Source: Actinomycetes bacterium (GTDB lineage Bacteria; Actinomycetota; Acidimicrobiia; Acidimicrobiales; Palsa-688). From it: DNA of 64,000 nucleotides. The translations under genes and the position numbers were made by a program. The stretch covers positions 165,923 through 229,922 of the forward strand of contig JAJYMB010000144.1 of NCBI GenBank assembly GCA_021787365.1. Direction: 5' to 3'. Every line of letters begins with the position of its first letter. Position 1 is the first letter of the stretch. Shown here in pieces: positions 19,960 through 34,316 of the stretch. The notes under the pieces are model-generated. The model was not told the origin of the DNA and searched no databases. It saw only the letters and a program-made list of their open reading frames with translations.

Positions 19960-21744
19960 TCAGGCCGCCCCGCCCACCACCGTATTGGTCTTCAGGGTGG
20001 CGGAGCCCTGAGCGCCAGCGTCGCCAAACCCGGCGGCCGTGCCGTTCGCGCTCACCACCCAGTAGCCGCCCCCGTCCGCCGTCGGCACGATAGCCCGCAC
20101 CGGCTTGGGGGAAAAACCGAGCCCAGAGCCATAGTAGGTGGCCTTACCGAAGGCAAAGACGCCGCCGTCCGAGGCGACAAGCCAGTAACCGTCCCCCTGG
20201 GCCGGCGCAGCCATGCCGACGATCGGGGCCTTCAGGTGGAGCTTGCCAGTAGAGCCGTAGTAGCGCGCATCGCCGTAGTTGAAAATGCCCCCGTCGGACG
20301 CGACCAGCCAGTAGCCCTTGCCGTCCGGGGTCGAGGCCATGCCCACGATGGGCTTGGCCAGGTGAGACGGCGAGCCATATGTCTTCGCGTTGCCGAAGGC
20401 GAAGACCTTGCCCTTGGCCGTCACGAGCCAGTAGCCCTTGCCACCTGGGATCTGGGCCATCCCGACCACCTTGGAGCCTCCCAGCTTGGAGACCGGGAGC
20501 GAGCCGAGTTCGGCGGCGTTGCCCGAAGCAAGTACGCGTCCACTGTTGGTCACGAGGTGGTAGGTGCCGGCGGGTCCCGGGGCGCTCGCGGTACTCCGGG
20601 GCTTGTTGACCATGGCGAAGGTGGCCGGGGAAGAGACCCCGGAGACGCTCGCCGTTACGACGTAACCCCCGGCCGTAGCGTCGGCCGAGAAGGACGGGGC
20701 GATGGCCACTCCGTCTGAGCCCGTCGTGACGGTCACAGAATGGCCGGCACCAGCGAAGACGCCGCTCGGGCCAGAGGCGGGGGCCTCGAAGACGACCTCT
20801 GCGCCGGCCACGCCGTTGCCATTGGAGTCGGTGACCGTGACGGCGAGGGGGACGGCGAAGTCGGTCCCGGACTCTGCCGACTGGGAGTCGCCTGCGCCGG
20901 CCTGGACGCTGTAGGGGGCACCGGAGCCGACCGTCAAGGTGAAGGTGGCGACCGAGTCGAGCCCCGAGACCGAGGCGGTCACGCTGAGGCTGCCAGAGGT
21001 CGTGCCGGCCATGAGTAGCGGGCTTGTGGCCTGGCCGGACTCGTCGGTCTGCTCGCTGACGCTGGCCCCGCCGCCCACGAAGGAGGCGGTCGCTCCCGAG
21101 CTGCCGGCCGTCACGGCGAAGGTGACGGTGGCGCCCGGGACCGGGTCGCCGGAGCTGTCGGTGACACTGGCCACCAAGGGGTCGGGGAAGCTGGCGCCGG
21201 GGCCGGCCGACTGGGCGTTGCCCGAGACGGCCGAGACGGAGTTGGCCACTCCGACCGTGGTGTTGGTCAAGCTGAAGTCGGCCTCGAAGGCGCCCACTCG
21301 CGCGACGACGCTGAAGGTGCCGCTCACCTCGTTGGCCGTGAGGGTAGGGGCCGTCGCCTCCCCCGAGGAAGAAGTGGCAACTGTCGCCGTCGTGACGGCG
21401 CCGGCGAAGGTGCCGCTCGCACCGGTAGAGGGGGCCGTAAAAGTCACATCGACATTGGGCACGGGGCAGCCAGCGGTGTCGACCACCTCTGCCGTGAGGG
21501 ACTGCATATAGGCCGTGGCGACTTTGGCCACCTGGTCGTTGCCACCCTGGACCGTTATGCCGGCCACGGTGCCGGTGCATGCCGACGTGGGGGGGCTCGC
21601 CGCGCCCGCCGGCGCTGCCTCCCAGAGGGACGTGCCAACCACCAACATGGCTAGCGCGCTGGCGCCGGCCAGGCAACTGGCCAACGCCACGCGCCGCGGG
21701 CCCGCCGCGCTGACTCGCTCTTCACCCTTGGTCCTGGTGCTCAT
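19960..21744 (-). CDS. secreted protein with three Ig-like domains and five GYW repeats
   Basis: 594 residues from ATG 21744 (MSTRTKGEERVSAAGPRRVA), which gives a clean signal peptide ending near EAAPAGAA. Residues about 35-380 hold three invasin/Big_1-like Ig domains with repeated phrases such as SVTDSSGDPVPGATVTF. From about 390 come five repeats of the type GYWLVASDGGIFNYGDARYY, shared with the 1144-residue protein earlier in the window. The longer open frame to 21909 is an artefact of a 15-bp tandem repeat that reads as hydrophobic Leu-Ala-Ala units. Probably an extracellular or surface protein; role unknown. It ends about 170 bases upstream of rpsL on the same strand. Confidence 0.8.
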   Translation of the reverse strand: MSTRTKGEERVSAAGPRRVALASCLAGASALAMLVVGTSLWEAAPAGAASPPTSACTGTVAGITVQGGNDQVAKVATAYMQSLTAEVVDTAGCPVPNVDVTFTAPSTGASGTFAGAVTTATVATSSSGEATAPTLTANEVSGTFSVVARVGAFEADFSLTNTTVGVANSVSAVSGNAQSAGPGASFPDPLVASVTDSSGDPVPGATVTFAVTAGSSGATASFVGGGASVSEQTDESGQATSPLLMAGTTSGSLSVTASVSGLDSVATFTLTVGSGAPYSVQAGAGDSQSAESGTDFAVPLAVTVTDSNGNGVAGAEVVFEAPASGPSGVFAGAGHSVTVTTGSDGVAIAPSFSADATAGGYVVTASVSGVSSPATFAMVNKPRSTASAPGPAGTYHLVTNSGRVLASGNAAELGSLPVSKLGGSKVVGMAQIPGGKGYWLVTAKGKVFAFGNAKTYGSPSHLAKPIVGMASTPDGKGYWLVASDGGIFNYGDARYYGSTGKLHLKAPIVGMAAPAQGDGYWLVASDGGVFAFGKATYYGSGLGFSPKPVRAIVPTADGGGYWVVSANGTAAGFGDAGAQGSATLKTNTVVGGAA

Positions 21745-21796
21745 CGGTCTCACTTTGCCTACCTTGCAGTAACAGTGGGGTAACAGGGCGCTGGGC

Positions 21797-22003
21797 TCAC
21801 CCGTTGGCGCCCCGCGCCGCACCACCCGAGCCGCCAAAACCAAGGCCGCCAAAACCAAAGCCGCCAAAACCAAGGCCGCCAAAACCAAAGAAACTGCCCC
21901 CGAAACCACAGCCGGCTGAAGTCGCCGGGCTCACCGAGAGGCGAGTCGCTGTCACGGCCCCGATGCTGCTGGTCGAGCCGAAAGCAGTCGCGCACTCGCC
22001 CAC
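21797..22003 (-). CDS. possible 68-residue Gly/Phe-rich peptide
   Basis: Opens three bases after the permease remnant's stop with GTG and ends TGA. It begins MGECATAFGSTSSIGAVTAT and then becomes GFGG-rich because a 15-bp unit (GCCGCCAAAACCAAR on the + strand, four copies at 21830-21889) is read as FGFGG-like peptide. It could be the leftover C-terminus of a larger Gly-rich exported protein or a chance frame. Low confidence as a gene. Confidence 0.25.
   Translation of the reverse strand: MGECATAFGSTSSIGAVTATRLSVSPATSAGCGFGGSFFGFGGLGFGGFGFGGLGFGGSGGAARGANG
21830..21889 (+). repeat. 15-bp tandem repeat, four copies
   Basis: GCCGCCAAAACCAAG/A repeated four times without gaps, the last base alternating G and A. 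It lies in the gap between the secreted Ig/GYW protein and the permease remnant. Confidence 0.9.
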
Positions 22004-22005
22004 CT

Positions 22006-22710
22006 TTAGGCCCCGAGCGCCTTTCGTAGGCCTATCTCCCGGATGCGCTCGGTCACCGAGACGAGCATGATGTTCATGACGCCTATGCCGCCGACCAGGA
22101 GCGAGATGGCAGCGATCCCGGCGAGGAGGACGGTCAAGGTCTTGTCAACGGACGTGGCGGTCGAAACGAGCGAGCTCTCGGTGGTTATCGTGAAATCGGC
22201 CTGCGAGGGGTCCGTTATGCCGTGGAGTTGGAGCAGGAGGTCGGTGGCTTCCTGGTCGGCCGCGTTGAGCGTCTTCGCCGACGTGGCCTGGAGGTAGATG
22301 TTGGAGACGTTGGCAGTGCCCGTCACTTCTTCCGCGGTCGTGAGCGGCACAACGGCGAGGTCGTCCTGGTTTTGCGCCGAACTCGAGGTGCCCGATGACG
22401 CGAGTACGCCTTCCACGGTAAAGGGCACGTTGTCGATGCCGACCGTCTGGCCGACTGGGTTGAAAAGGCCTAGCTCTTGCGCCGTGGTCTGGCCGAGCAC
22501 CACGACGTTGGCGGCGTGGGCCATGTCCGAGGAGGTGAACCAGGAGCCTTCGGCCATCGTGCGGCCGCGCACCGACAACCACTGCGGGGTCGAGCCGTAA
22601 ACGGTGGTCGTCCAGTTGTTGTTGCCCGCCACCAGGGTGGCGAAGGCCTGCACCTGGGGGGCGACGCCGGCTATGTCCGGGCAGTCCCTGAGAGGTGGAG
22701 CCGAGGGGAT
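22006..22710 (-). pseudogene. MacB/FtsX-family ABC transporter permease remnant
   Basis: The open part (22006-22653) reads a periplasmic core, then LLAGIAAISLLVGGIGVMNI and SVTERIREIGLRKALGA followed at once by a stop. In MacB-type permeases this motif is followed by two further transmembrane helices, so the C-terminus is missing. Upstream in frame, DIAGVAPQV (22654-22690) is also family-like, but the N-terminal helix and start are absent because the frame runs into the hairpin after rpoC. Truncated at both ends, so non-functional as an efflux permease. No ATPase partner is adjacent. Confidence 0.7.
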
Positions 22711-22718
22711 GAAGAGAA

Positions 22719-22754
22719 CCGGCGCCTGCCCGGCCGAGGCCGGGCCGGCGCCGG
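22719..22754 (-). terminator. strong GC hairpin just downstream of rpoC
   Basis: CCGGCGCC-T-GCCCGGCC-GA-GGCCGGGC-CGGCGCCGG forms a stem of about 16 base pairs starting ten bases after the rpoC stop. On the minus strand it is followed by TTCTCTTC rather than a full T-run, so it is a plausible but weak intrinsic terminator for rpoBC. Confidence 0.5.
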
Positions 22755-22764
22755 ACGGTGGCGT

Positions 22765-26763
<3,999 letters not shown>

Positions 26764-26769
26764 GGTTGC

Positions 26770-29700
26770 CTAGAAGCTCCTCTCGCTGGCGCGGCGCGCG
26801 TCCTCTTCGTCCGAGCCCCGCTCAGGACGGCTGATGTCGATGCCGAGCTCCTCGGCGGTACGGAACACGTCCTCGTCGAGCTCGCGCATCTCGATCTGCT
26901 CGCCCGTCGTCGATAGCACCTCGACGTTCAGACAGAGGCTCTGCATTTCCTTTATGAGCACCTTGAAACTCTCCGGTATCCCCGGCTCGGGGATGTTGTC
27001 GCCCTTCACGATCGCCTCGTAGACCTTTACCCTCCCGAGCACGTCGTCTGACTTGATGGTGAGCAGCTCCTGGAGCGCGTACGCGGCGCCGTAGGCTTCG
27101 AGGGCCCACACCTCCATCTCCCCGAAGCGCTGGCCGCCGAACTGGGCCTTGCCGCCGAGGGGCTGCTGGGTGATCATCGAGTAGGGCCCCGTCGAGCGGG
27201 CGTGGATCTTGTCGTCCACCAGGTGGGCGAGCTTCATGATGTAGATGTAGCCCACGGACACGGGGTTGTCGTAAGGCTCACCCGTGCGGCCGTTGTAGAG
27301 CACGGCCTTGCCGTCGGGCCCGATCAGGCGCCCATGGTCCCCATAGATCGTACCGGGGGCTTCGGGGTGCAGGTTTTCGAAGATCGCCTTGATGGTCGGG
27401 TGCTTGCCCGTCGGGTCGGTCTCGTCCCAGTGCGCCCCGTCGAAGCTCGGGCTCGCCAGGAAGGCGGCGGGCTTGGCGAGCGGCGTGGTCTTGCGCCCGT
27501 CGGGCTGGGCCGCAGGCGTGGTGCTGCCGTCGACCTCCCAACCCCAACGGGCGGCCCAGCCGAGGTGGCTCTCCAGGACCTGCCCCACGTTCATGCGGGA
27601 AGGGACGCCCAGGGGGTTCAAGATGATGTCGACCGGGGTGCCGTCGGCCAGGTGGGGCATGTCCTCGACGGGGAGGATCTTGGAGATCACACCCTTGTTG
27701 CCGTGGCGGCCGGCCAACTTGTCGCCCTCGGTGATCTTGCGCTTCTGCGCCACGTACACCCGGACGAGCTGGTTGACCCCGGGGGGGAGCTCGTGGGCGT
27801 CCTCGCGTGAGAACACGCGGACGTCTATGACCTTGCCCGACTCACCGTGGGGGACCTTGAGCGAGGTGTCGCGCACCTCTCTTGCCTTTTCCCCGAATAT
27901 GGCCCGGAGCAGGCGTTCCTCGGGAGTGAGCTCGGTCTCGCCCTTGGGCGTGACCTTGCCCACGAGCACGTCACCGGCACCGACCTCGGCACCGACACGG
28001 ATAATGCCCCGCTCGTCGAGGTCCTTCAGGATCTCTTCGGAGAGGTTGGGTATGTCGCGGGTGATCTCTTCCGCGCCGAGCTTGGTGTCGCGGGCGTCGA
28101 CCTCGTGCTCCTCGATGTGCACCGACGAGAGCACGTCGTCGCGTACCAGCCTCTCCGAGAGGATGATCGCGTCCTCGTAGTTGTAGCCCTCCCAGGGCAT
28201 GAAGGCGACGAGGAGGTTTTTGCCGAGGCCGAGCTCGCCGCCCTCGGTCGACGGCCCGTCGGCCAGCACGTCGCCCTCGGCGACCTCTTGGCCCTCGTCC
28301 ACCACGATCCTCTGGTTGAAGCAGGTGTTCTGGTTGGAACGGCGGAACTTGTAAACGGGGTAGGTCTTGCGCTGGAGCGGGCGCCCGTAGCGGTCCTCCT
28401 GGCCGGCCTTGTAGTCGACGATCACGTGCTCACCGGTCACCTCGGCCACGGTGCCCACGCCCTCGGCCAAGACCACGTCCCCGGTGTCGCGCGCCGCCCG
28501 GCCCTCGACACCGGTGCCGACGAAGGGGGCCTCCGGCCGCACCAAGGGCACCGCCTGCTTCTGCATGTTGGCGCCCATCAGTGCCCGGTTGGCATCGTCG
28601 TGCTCGATGAAGGGGATGAGGGCGGTCGAGATCGACACGATCTGCTTTGGCGACACGTCCATCAGGTCGACCTCGGCCGGGGGCACGAAGTCGACTTCGC
28701 TCGTGGTCCCATAGGTGGTACCGCCGGCACCCACCCGCACCCCTGGCCCCTGAGGAGCGCGCCGCACCAGGACACGCTGGTCCAAGAGCGTGCCGTCGGG
28801 TGCGAACTTGGCGTTGGCCTGGGCGATGACGTACTCCTCCTCCTCGTCGGCGGCCAGGAAGACGATCTCGTCGGTGACCTTTCCGTCGACGACCCGCCGG
28901 TAGGGGGTCTCTATGAAGCCGTACTCGTTGATGCGCCCGTAGGTGGCGAGGTGGCCGATAAGGCCGATGTTGGGGCCCTCAGGAGTCTCGATCGGGCACA
29001 TGCGACCGTAGTGGGACGAGTGCACATCACGGACCTCGAAACCAGCCCGCTCACGCGACAGCCCGCCGGGGCCCATGGCCGAAAGGCGGCGCTTGTGGGT
29101 GAGACCCGAAAGGGGGTTGGTCTGGTCCATGAACTGGCTGAGCTGGCTCGTGCCGAAGAACTCCTTGATGGCGGCGACCACGGGACGGATGTTGATCAAG
29201 GTCTGTGGGGTGATGGCCTCCACGTCCTGGGTGGTCATCCGCTCGCGCACGACCCGCTCCATGCGGGAGAGCCCCACCCGGACCTGGTTTTGGATCAGCT
29301 CGCCCACCGAGCGCACCCGCCGGTTGGCGAAGTGGTCCTGGTCGTCCAGACGGTACCCGGCCTCGCCCTGGGCGAGGTGGAGCAGGTACGTGCTCGCCGC
29401 CAGCACCTCGCTGCGGGACAAGACGGTCTGGCCCGGCTCGGGGCGCTCCAGTTCGAGACCGAACAGCGCCTCGGCCTTGGCGATCTCCGGCCCGAGCTTG
29501 CGGTCGAGCTTGTAGCGGCCAACTCGCGTCAGGTCGTAGCGCTTGGAATTGAAAAAGGCGTTGTCGAAATAGGCCCGGGCGGAGTCGACCGAGGGTGGCT
29601 CCCCCGGCCGTGCCCGCTTGTAGATCTCGAGTAGGGCGTCGTCCTGGGTCGGCGCGAGATCCCTTTCCTTCTCCCACTGGGGCTCCAGGAAGTCGAAGTG

Positions 29701-30348
29701 GCGCACGAAGCGCTCGAGGAACGCGTCGTCGGCGTAGCCGAGCGCGCGAAGCAGGGTGAACAACGACACGCGCCTCTTCCTGGCCACCCGGGAGCCGGCG
29801 GAGATGTCCTTGCCTGGCTTGGCTTCGACGTCGAACTCGATCCACTCGCCGCGGTAGGGGTGGACGGTACCGGTGACGATCGTCTTTTGGTCACGGCCGG
29901 GCTGGAATATGACGCCCGGGGACCGGACGAGCTGGGAGACGACGACGCGCTCGGTGCCGTTGATGATGAACGTGCCCCTCTCGGTCATCACGGGGAAGTC
30001 CCCCATGAAGACCGTCTGCTCCTTGATCTCGCCGGTCCCGGCGTTTTGGAACTGAGCGCGGACGAAGATGGGTGCCGCGTATGTCATGTCCTTTTCCTTG
30101 CACTCCTCCACCGAGAACTTCGGCGGAGGGCGCAGGTCCAGGTCGTCGGGGTCGAACTCGAGGACGAGCTTCAACTGCCCGGAGAAGTCCTCGATCGGGC
30201 TGATGTCGCGGAAGGCTTCCGCCAAGCCCTTGTCCAGGAACCACTTGAACGAATCACGCTGTACTGAGATCAGGTCGGGGAGCGGCAGGACCTCGTCGAG
30301 GTTGGCGAAGCTGAGCCGCTCCCGCTGTGCGGGGCGAGACGGCAACAA
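26770..30348 (-). CDS. rpoB: DNA-directed RNA polymerase subunit beta
   Basis: 1192 residues from TTG 30348, with AGGAG correctly placed upstream. The rifampicin-binding cluster reads [18 protein letters not shown] then [14 protein letters not shown], with the usual sensitive residues (D of FMDQ, H of THKRR, S of RRLSA); only T for N in the DQ-x-NP position differs from the mycobacterial consensus. The C-terminal [20 protein letters not shown] is intact. Transcribed from the TTGCCG/TATAGT promoter upstream and followed directly by rpoC. Confidence 0.98.
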   Translation of the reverse strand: MLPSRPAQRERLSFANLDEVLPLPDLISVQRDSFKWFLDKGLAEAFRDISPIEDFSGQLKLVLEFDPDDLDLRPPPKFSVEECKEKDMTYAAPIFVRAQFQNAGTGEIKEQTVFMGDFPVMTERGTFIINGTERVVVSQLVRSPGVIFQPGRDQKTIVTGTVHPYRGEWIEFDVEAKPGKDISAGSRVARKRRVSLFTLLRALGYADDAFLERFVRHFDFLEPQWEKERDLAPTQDDALLEIYKRARPGEPPSVDSARAYFDNAFFNSKRYDLTRVGRYKLDRKLGPEIAKAEALFGLELERPEPGQTVLSRSEVLAASTYLLHLAQGEAGYRLDDQDHFANRRVRSVGELIQNQVRVGLSRMERVVRERMTTQDVEAITPQTLINIRPVVAAIKEFFGTSQLSQFMDQTNPLSGLTHKRRLSAMGPGGLSRERAGFEVRDVHSSHYGRMCPIETPEGPNIGLIGHLATYGRINEYGFIETPYRRVVDGKVTDEIVFLAADEEEEYVIAQANAKFAPDGTLLDQRVLVRRAPQGPGVRVGAGGTTYGTTSEVDFVPPAEVDLMDVSPKQIVSISTALIPFIEHDDANRALMGANMQKQAVPLVRPEAPFVGTGVEGRAARDTGDVVLAEGVGTVAEVTGEHVIVDYKAGQEDRYGRPLQRKTYPVYKFRRSNQNTCFNQRIVVDEGQEVAEGDVLADGPSTEGGELGLGKNLLVAFMPWEGYNYEDAIILSERLVRDDVLSSVHIEEHEVDARDTKLGAEEITRDIPNLSEEILKDLDERGIIRVGAEVGAGDVLVGKVTPKGETELTPEERLLRAIFGEKAREVRDTSLKVPHGESGKVIDVRVFSREDAHELPPGVNQLVRVYVAQKRKITEGDKLAGRHGNKGVISKILPVEDMPHLADGTPVDIILNPLGVPSRMNVGQVLESHLGWAARWGWEVDGSTTPAAQPDGRKTTPLAKPAAFLASPSFDGAHWDETDPTGKHPTIKAIFENLHPEAPGTIYGDHGRLIGPDGKAVLYNGRTGEPYDNPVSVGYIYIMKLAHLVDDKIHARSTGPYSMITQQPLGGKAQFGGQRFGEMEVWALEAYGAAYALQELLTIKSDDVLGRVKVYEAIVKGDNIPEPGIPESFKVLIKEMQSLCLNVEVLSTTGEQIEMRELDEDVFRTAEELGIDISRPERGSDEEDARRASERSF

Positions 30349-30452
30349 GGATCACTCCTTGATAGGTGCGGGGGATGCGGGAGACAGCGGCGCGCGCCAG
30401 ACCGCCGCCCTAAGGAATAAGGACGCGGACAGACAGAGCACGGCAACTGACT

Positions 30453-30482
30453 ACTATACAACACTCACGGCGGACGCGGCAA
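30453..30482 (-). promoter_or_regulatory. rpoBC promoter
   Basis: On the minus strand TTGCCG (30482-30477), an 18-base spacer and TATAGT (30458-30453), preceded by TG two bases upstream of the -10. It lies about 100 bases upstream of the rpoB TTG start, in the 291-base gap after rplL. This gap otherwise contains only GC-rich sequence without a clear gene. Confidence 0.55.
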
Positions 30483-30639
30483 ACAACTGGCGCGCCCACG
30501 CCGGCACTCCACCTAACAGGTTAAGCCAGCCTGGCTCCCAGGTCAAGCACCGAATGGCTTCCCGCCCGGCCCCCTGAGCCCGGGCCCTCCAGCAGCGGAG
30601 GCCCCGAGCGCCCCGCAGGACGGTCGAAAAATATCCGGC

Positions 30640-31035
30640 CTACTTGAGCTCGACCGTGGCGCCGGCCGCTTCCAACTGGGCCTTTGCCTTGTCGGCGTCC
30701 TCCTTGCTGACCTTCTCCAGCACCGTCTTGGGAGCGCCGTCGACCAGGTCCTTGGCCTCCTTCAACCCGAGGCTGGTGAGCGCCCGGACCTCCTTGATGA
30801 CCTGGATCTTCTTGTCACCGGCGCTCGAGAGGACGACGTCGAACTCGTCCTGTTCTTCGACAGCAGCAGCCTCGGGGGCGGCCGCAGCAGGCGCGGCACC
30901 TGCGGCAGCCACGACCGGTGCGGCCGCGCTGACACCGAAGCGCTCTTCGAACGACTTGAGCAGCTCGGAAAGCTCGAGGACGCTCATGTCCGAGATCGCC
31001 TCGAGGATGTCGTCCTTGGACAGCTTGGTTGGCAT
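30640..31035 (-). CDS. rplL: 50S ribosomal protein L7/L12
   Basis: 131 residues. N-terminal dimerisation helix [20 protein letters not shown], an Ala-rich hinge at about 40-60, and the C-terminal domain [20 protein letters not shown], which recruits elongation factors. It follows rplJ by about 40 bases in the usual order. No anomalies. Confidence 0.97.
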   Translation of the reverse strand: MPTKLSKDDILEAISDMSVLELSELLKSFEERFGVSAAAPVVAAAGAAPAAAAPEAAAVEEQDEFDVVLSSAGDKKIQVIKEVRALTSLGLKEAKDLVDGAPKTVLEKVSKEDADKAKAQLEAAGATVELK

Positions 31036-31075
31036 TTTGTTGTATCTCCTTCGGTTTTACCTGGTGGTCGAGGTC

Positions 31076-31609
31076 CTATCCGCCGTGGCTGGCGCGCTCG
31101 TCACGGAGGGCGGCGAGGCCGTAGGCAAAGTTGCGCGGCACCGCGGCAAGGGCGCCGGCCATGCCCCGCAAAGGTGCCGCCAGCGCGCCGGCCAAGCGGG
31201 CCAGCAACTGCTCGCGGGGGGGCAGGTCGGCCAGGGCCAAGGCGGCGTCGACCCCGAGCACGGACCCGCCAAGGAGCCCCCCTTTGATGAGGAGCGCAGG
31301 GCTGGTCCGGGAGAAGTCGCGCATGGCTCTGGCGACCGCCACGGCGTCGCCCTTCACAAACGTGAGGCCGGTGGGCCCGGTGAGCAGGCCGGCGAACCCG
31401 TCCGCGGCGCTCTGACCGGCCGCGATGCGCGCGAGCGTGTTCTTGTAGACCCTGTACTCAGCCCCGAGGGGCGCCAAGCTCCGCCGGAGCGCCTCGAGGT
31501 CCTTCACTTTGAGGCCTCGGTACTCGGTGACGATCACCGCGTCGGACTCTTCGAGCCGGGCCCTGACCTGCTCGACGGTTGCGACCTTCTCCGGCCTCGG
31601 GTTGTCCAT
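31076..31609 (-). CDS. rplJ: 50S ribosomal protein L10
   Basis: 177 residues from ATG 31609 (MDNPRPEKVATVEQVRARLE), with AAGGAG ten bases upstream. L10 forms the base of the stalk that carries L7/L12 dimers. A longer open frame to 31711 would extend into the leader and is not family-like. The C-terminal tail ending RDERASHGG is short. Confidence 0.95.
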   Translation of the reverse strand: MDNPRPEKVATVEQVRARLEESDAVIVTEYRGLKVKDLEALRRSLAPLGAEYRVYKNTLARIAAGQSAADGFAGLLTGPTGLTFVKGDAVAVARAMRDFSRTSPALLIKGGLLGGSVLGVDAALALADLPPREQLLARLAGALAAPLRGMAGALAAVPRNFAYGLAALRDERASHGG

Positions 31610-31840
31610 CTGCCACTCCTTGTTGTCTCGGTACTCGTCTCGGCTGCGCGAGCGCGCACACCACCAAGGAGTGCAGGCTCGCCTCGTCGGGCCGGGCCCC
31701 TCTGGGCCCACTTACGCGCTACCGGCCAGCTAACCGGGGCGCACCAGATTTCTTCGGCGCTATGTCGGGACAGTAATGATAGCAACTGGCGGGCCGGTAC
31801 CCAGCCGCTGGTGCCGTGCCCAGCGGCCCAGCTGGCCCGT
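31610..31840 (-). ncRNA. probable L10 leader (rplJ 5' regulatory RNA)
   Basis: A 240-base gap separates rplA from rplJ. On the minus strand it contains CGCCGAAGAAATCTGGTGCG early on and GCCTGCACTCC later, in the positions where L10 leaders carry their conserved kink-turn side and pairing partner, and a GGGCCCAGAGGGGCCC hairpin between. L10 leaders bind L10-L12 to repress their own operon. I infer this from position and partial motifs only. Confidence 0.45.
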
Positions 31841-31849
31841 CAGGGCTGG

Positions 31850-32581
31850 TCAGGCCGCGGCGGCCGCAAGCTCCTCGTCGCTCAACCGTGCCCTGGCCGG
31901 GTCAATATCTACACCCGGGCCCATCGTCGAAGAGACCGAGACCGACTTCACGTAGCGGCCCTTGGCCGCCGCCGGCTTGGCCCGCTGCAGCTCGTCGAGC
32001 ACAGCGCGGACATTGGCGAGGAGCTTGTCCCGGCTGAAGCTGACCTTTCCGATCGGGACCTGGACGACCCCACGGCTCCGGGCGTCGGCCCGGTACTCGA
32101 CCCGGCCACCCTTGAAGTCCGTGACGGCCCGCCCCACGTCGGCGGTGACCGTACCGGTCTTCGGGTTGGGCATCAGGCCGCGCGGCCCGAGCTTGCGGCC
32201 CAGGCGTCCCACCTGGGCCATCATGTCGGGCGTGGCGATGGCCACGTCGAAGTCCATGAACCCGCCGTCCACCTGGGCAACCAGGTCGTCGGAGCCGACG
32301 ATGTCAGCGCCGGCGGCCCGGGCGGCCTCGGCCGCCTCCCCTGCCGCGAAGACGGCGACCCGCACCGACTTGCCCGTGCCGGCCGGGAGCGAGACTGTGC
32401 CGCGAAGCGCCTGGTCGGCCTTGCGGGGGTCGATCCCGAGGCGCACGGCGAGCTCGACCGTCTCGTCGAACTTTGCCCGCGCCATGCTCTTCACCAGGTC
32501 AATGGCCTCTTGCGGCCCGTAGAGCCTGGGATCGCCCATGGCCTTGGCCGCCTCGATGTACTTCTTTCCTCGCTTGGGCAC
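31850..32581 (-). CDS. rplA: 50S ribosomal protein L1
   Basis: 243 residues. [20 protein letters not shown] start, the [15 protein letters not shown] motif in the middle and the [17 protein letters not shown] end are all diagnostic. L1 forms the mobile stalk at the E site and often represses rplK-rplA. Starts 42 bases after rplK on the same strand. Confidence 0.97.
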   Translation of the reverse strand: MPKRGKKYIEAAKAMGDPRLYGPQEAIDLVKSMARAKFDETVELAVRLGIDPRKADQALRGTVSLPAGTGKSVRVAVFAAGEAAEAARAAGADIVGSDDLVAQVDGGFMDFDVAIATPDMMAQVGRLGRKLGPRGLMPNPKTGTVTADVGRAVTDFKGGRVEYRADARSRGVVQVPIGKVSFSRDKLLANVRAVLDELQRAKPAAAKGRYVKSVSVSSTMGPGVDIDPARARLSDEELAAAAA

Positions 32582-32622
32582 TGCTGCCTTTACCTCCTCT
32601 AGAGCCTTCCCTGACCGGTGCC

Positions 32623-33048
32623 TCAGCCGACCTTCACACCCATGGAGCGCGCCGTACCGGCGACCTGGGCCTTGGCTGCCTCCAGGTCGTTGGCGTTGAG
32701 GTCGGGCATCTTCACCTGGGCGATCTTGGCCAGCTGGGCGTCGCTCAGGGTGCCGACGACCTCCCGGCCGCTCGTCTTGGCACCCTTGTCGATCCCGAGC
32801 TCCTGGCGGATGAGCACCGCCGTCGGGGGCGTCTTCAACACGAAGCTGAAGCTCCGGTCGGAATAGACCGTCACCTCTACCGGGATGACCTGGCCCGCCT
32901 TGTCCTCGGTCGCGGCGTTGTACTGCTTCACGAACTCCATCGTCTGGATCCCATGGGGGCCGAGGGCGGTGCCGACCGGCGGCGCGGGCGTGGCCTTGCC
33001 GGCTGGCAACTGGATGCGGACTATGGCTGTCACTTGGCGCTTGGCCAT
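32623..33048 (-). CDS. rplK: 50S ribosomal protein L11
   Basis: 141 residues. N-terminal [20 protein letters not shown] and GTALGPHGI (family consensus), then [15 protein letters not shown], and the C-terminal RNA-binding [18 protein letters not shown]. Binds the GTPase-associated centre of 23S rRNA. Thirty bases after nusG. Normal length. Confidence 0.97.
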   Translation of the reverse strand: MAKRQVTAIVRIQLPAGKATPAPPVGTALGPHGIQTMEFVKQYNAATEDKAGQVIPVEVTVYSDRSFSFVLKTPPTAVLIRQELGIDKGAKTSGREVVGTLSDAQLAKIAQVKMPDLNANDLEAAKAQVAGTARSMGVKVG

Positions 33049-33077
33049 CGGGTGCTCCTAAACGGGTTTGGGGTTGC

Positions 33078-33800
33078 TCAGAGCTTGGCGACCTGGGCGA
33101 ACTCGAACTCTACCGGGGTCTCGCGGCCGAAGATGTTGACGAGGACCTTGAGCTTCAGCTGGTCCTCGTTGATCTCGGCGACGGTGCCGCTGAAGTCAGC
33201 GAAGGGGCCTTCCCTGACCCGCACGGACTCGCCCACCTCGTACTCGAGGCGAGGCTTGGTCTTCTTCGGGGCCCCTGCACCCTCCTCCTTCGGGGCGAGG
33301 ATGCTCTCCACCTCCCGGCGCGAGAGGGGGGTGGGCCGGGCGCCGAGCCCGACGAACCCCGTAACGCCGGGCGTGTTGCGCACGACGTACCAGGAGTCGT
33401 CGTCCAGGTCCATGCGGACCATCAGGTAGCCAGGGAAAACCTTGCGCGAAACCACCTGGCGCTTGCCACCCTTCAGCTCGACGACGTCCTCGAGGGGGAT
33501 CACGACCTCGAAGATGCGGTCCTCCATGTTCATGGAGGAGATGCGGCTCTCCAGGTTGGACTTCACCTTGTTTTCATAGCCGGCGTAGCTGTGGACCACG
33601 TACCAGCTGCCGGGGCGGTCGTAGGGGCTTTCCTGCTGGCGATGGGCCTCGTGGTCGCCGTCGGCCTCCACCCTGGTCTCTGCGGCATCCCCGTCTGCTG
33701 TGGCTTCGGCTGCCAGGACGCGCTGCGACCCGGGGGACGTGATGCCGTCCTCTTCGGGCTCGTGGCCCGCGCTCAGGTCGGGCGTGCTCTCCTCAGCCAT
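33078..33800 (-). CDS. nusG: transcription termination/antitermination factor NusG
   Basis: 240 residues. The NGN domain begins [20 protein letters not shown] (about 63) and includes [20 protein letters not shown]; the KOW domain (about 180-235) has [20 protein letters not shown]. NusG couples RNA polymerase to ribosomes and Rho. The first 55 residues are an acidic, low-complexity extension, which is common in actinobacteria. It begins ten bases after secE. Confidence 0.97.
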   Translation of the reverse strand: MAEESTPDLSAGHEPEEDGITSPGSQRVLAAEATADGDAAETRVEADGDHEAHRQQESPYDRPGSWYVVHSYAGYENKVKSNLESRISSMNMEDRIFEVVIPLEDVVELKGGKRQVVSRKVFPGYLMVRMDLDDDSWYVVRNTPGVTGFVGLGARPTPLSRREVESILAPKEEGAGAPKKTKPRLEYEVGESVRVREGPFADFSGTVAEINEDQLKLKVLVNIFGRETPVEFEFAQVAKL

Positions 33801-33809
33801 CGGTCCTCG

Positions 33810-34118
33810 CTACTTGAACAGCTGCGACGCGCCCAAGGAGTAGACGTAGTCCAAGGCGTATACGAGCGCCATCAAGAAGGCGAGCGTGAAAAATACCACC
33901 GTCGCGTAGTTGACCAGCTCGGCACGCTTGGGCTTCATCACCTTGCGCAGCTCGAGGACCACCTCGTCCAGGTACTGGCGGGGGTGGAAACCGCCCCGCG
34001 GCGGGGCGGCTGCAGGCGGGCGCCTCTCCTCCCGGCGCAGTAACGGCGGGCCCTCGGTCTCCAGGCCCTGGTCCTGGAGGAGGCGTCGCTCTTCTCTGTT
34101 GAACTCGCTTACGCTCAC
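33810..34118 (-). CDS. secE: preprotein translocase subunit SecE
   Basis: 102 residues. The conserved core is FLDEV-like (here QYLDEVVLELRKVMKPKRAE) followed by a single membrane helix (YATVVFFTLAFLMALVYALD). SecE clamps the SecY channel. I chose GTG 34118, with AGGAAGG six to twelve bases upstream, over the TTG at 34142. The N-terminal 45 residues are charged and poorly conserved. Located between tRNA-Trp and nusG, the usual neighbourhood. Confidence 0.92.
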   Translation of the reverse strand: MSVSEFNREERRLLQDQGLETEGPPLLRREERRPPAAAPPRGGFHPRQYLDEVVLELRKVMKPKRAELVNYATVVFFTLAFLMALVYALDYVYSLGASQLFK

Positions 34119-34149
34119 GTCTCTGACCTTCCTCGCGAACAAGCTTACG

Positions 34150-34223
34150 CAGGGCAGGAGGGACTTGAACCCCCAACCGCCGGTTTTGGAGACCGGTGCT
34201 CTGCCATATTGAGCTACTGCCCT
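34150..34223 (-). tRNA. tRNA-Trp (anticodon CCA)
   Basis: The minus strand folds as a full cloverleaf: acceptor AGGGCAG/CTGCCCT, D arm AGCTCAATATGGCAGAGC, anticodon loop CTCCAAA giving CCA, T arm GGGGGTTCAAGTCCCTC. No CCA is encoded after the discriminator G. It lies directly upstream of secE; rpmG, often found here, is absent. Confidence 0.95.
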
Positions 34224-34276
34224 ATGTGCAGCTGACCTGCCTGTTTACCTTTCTGGCCGCCGGGTGTACCACAGGT

Positions 34277-34298
34277 TTGGGCAACTCTTGGGCAACTC
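34277..34298 (+). repeat. perfect 11-bp direct repeat, two copies
   Basis: TTGGGCAACTC repeated back to back just in front of the integrase remnant and beside tRNA-Trp. It could be an integrase arm- or core-binding site. Confidence 0.7.
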
Positions 34299-34316
34299 GA
34301 CCTTGGGGAGGTAGCC

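Noticed and set aside
19960..21909. Long N-terminal extension with repeated LVLAA units for the Ig/GYW protein
   Set aside because: The units come from the non-coding 15-bp tandem repeat; ATG 21744 gives a standard signal peptide.
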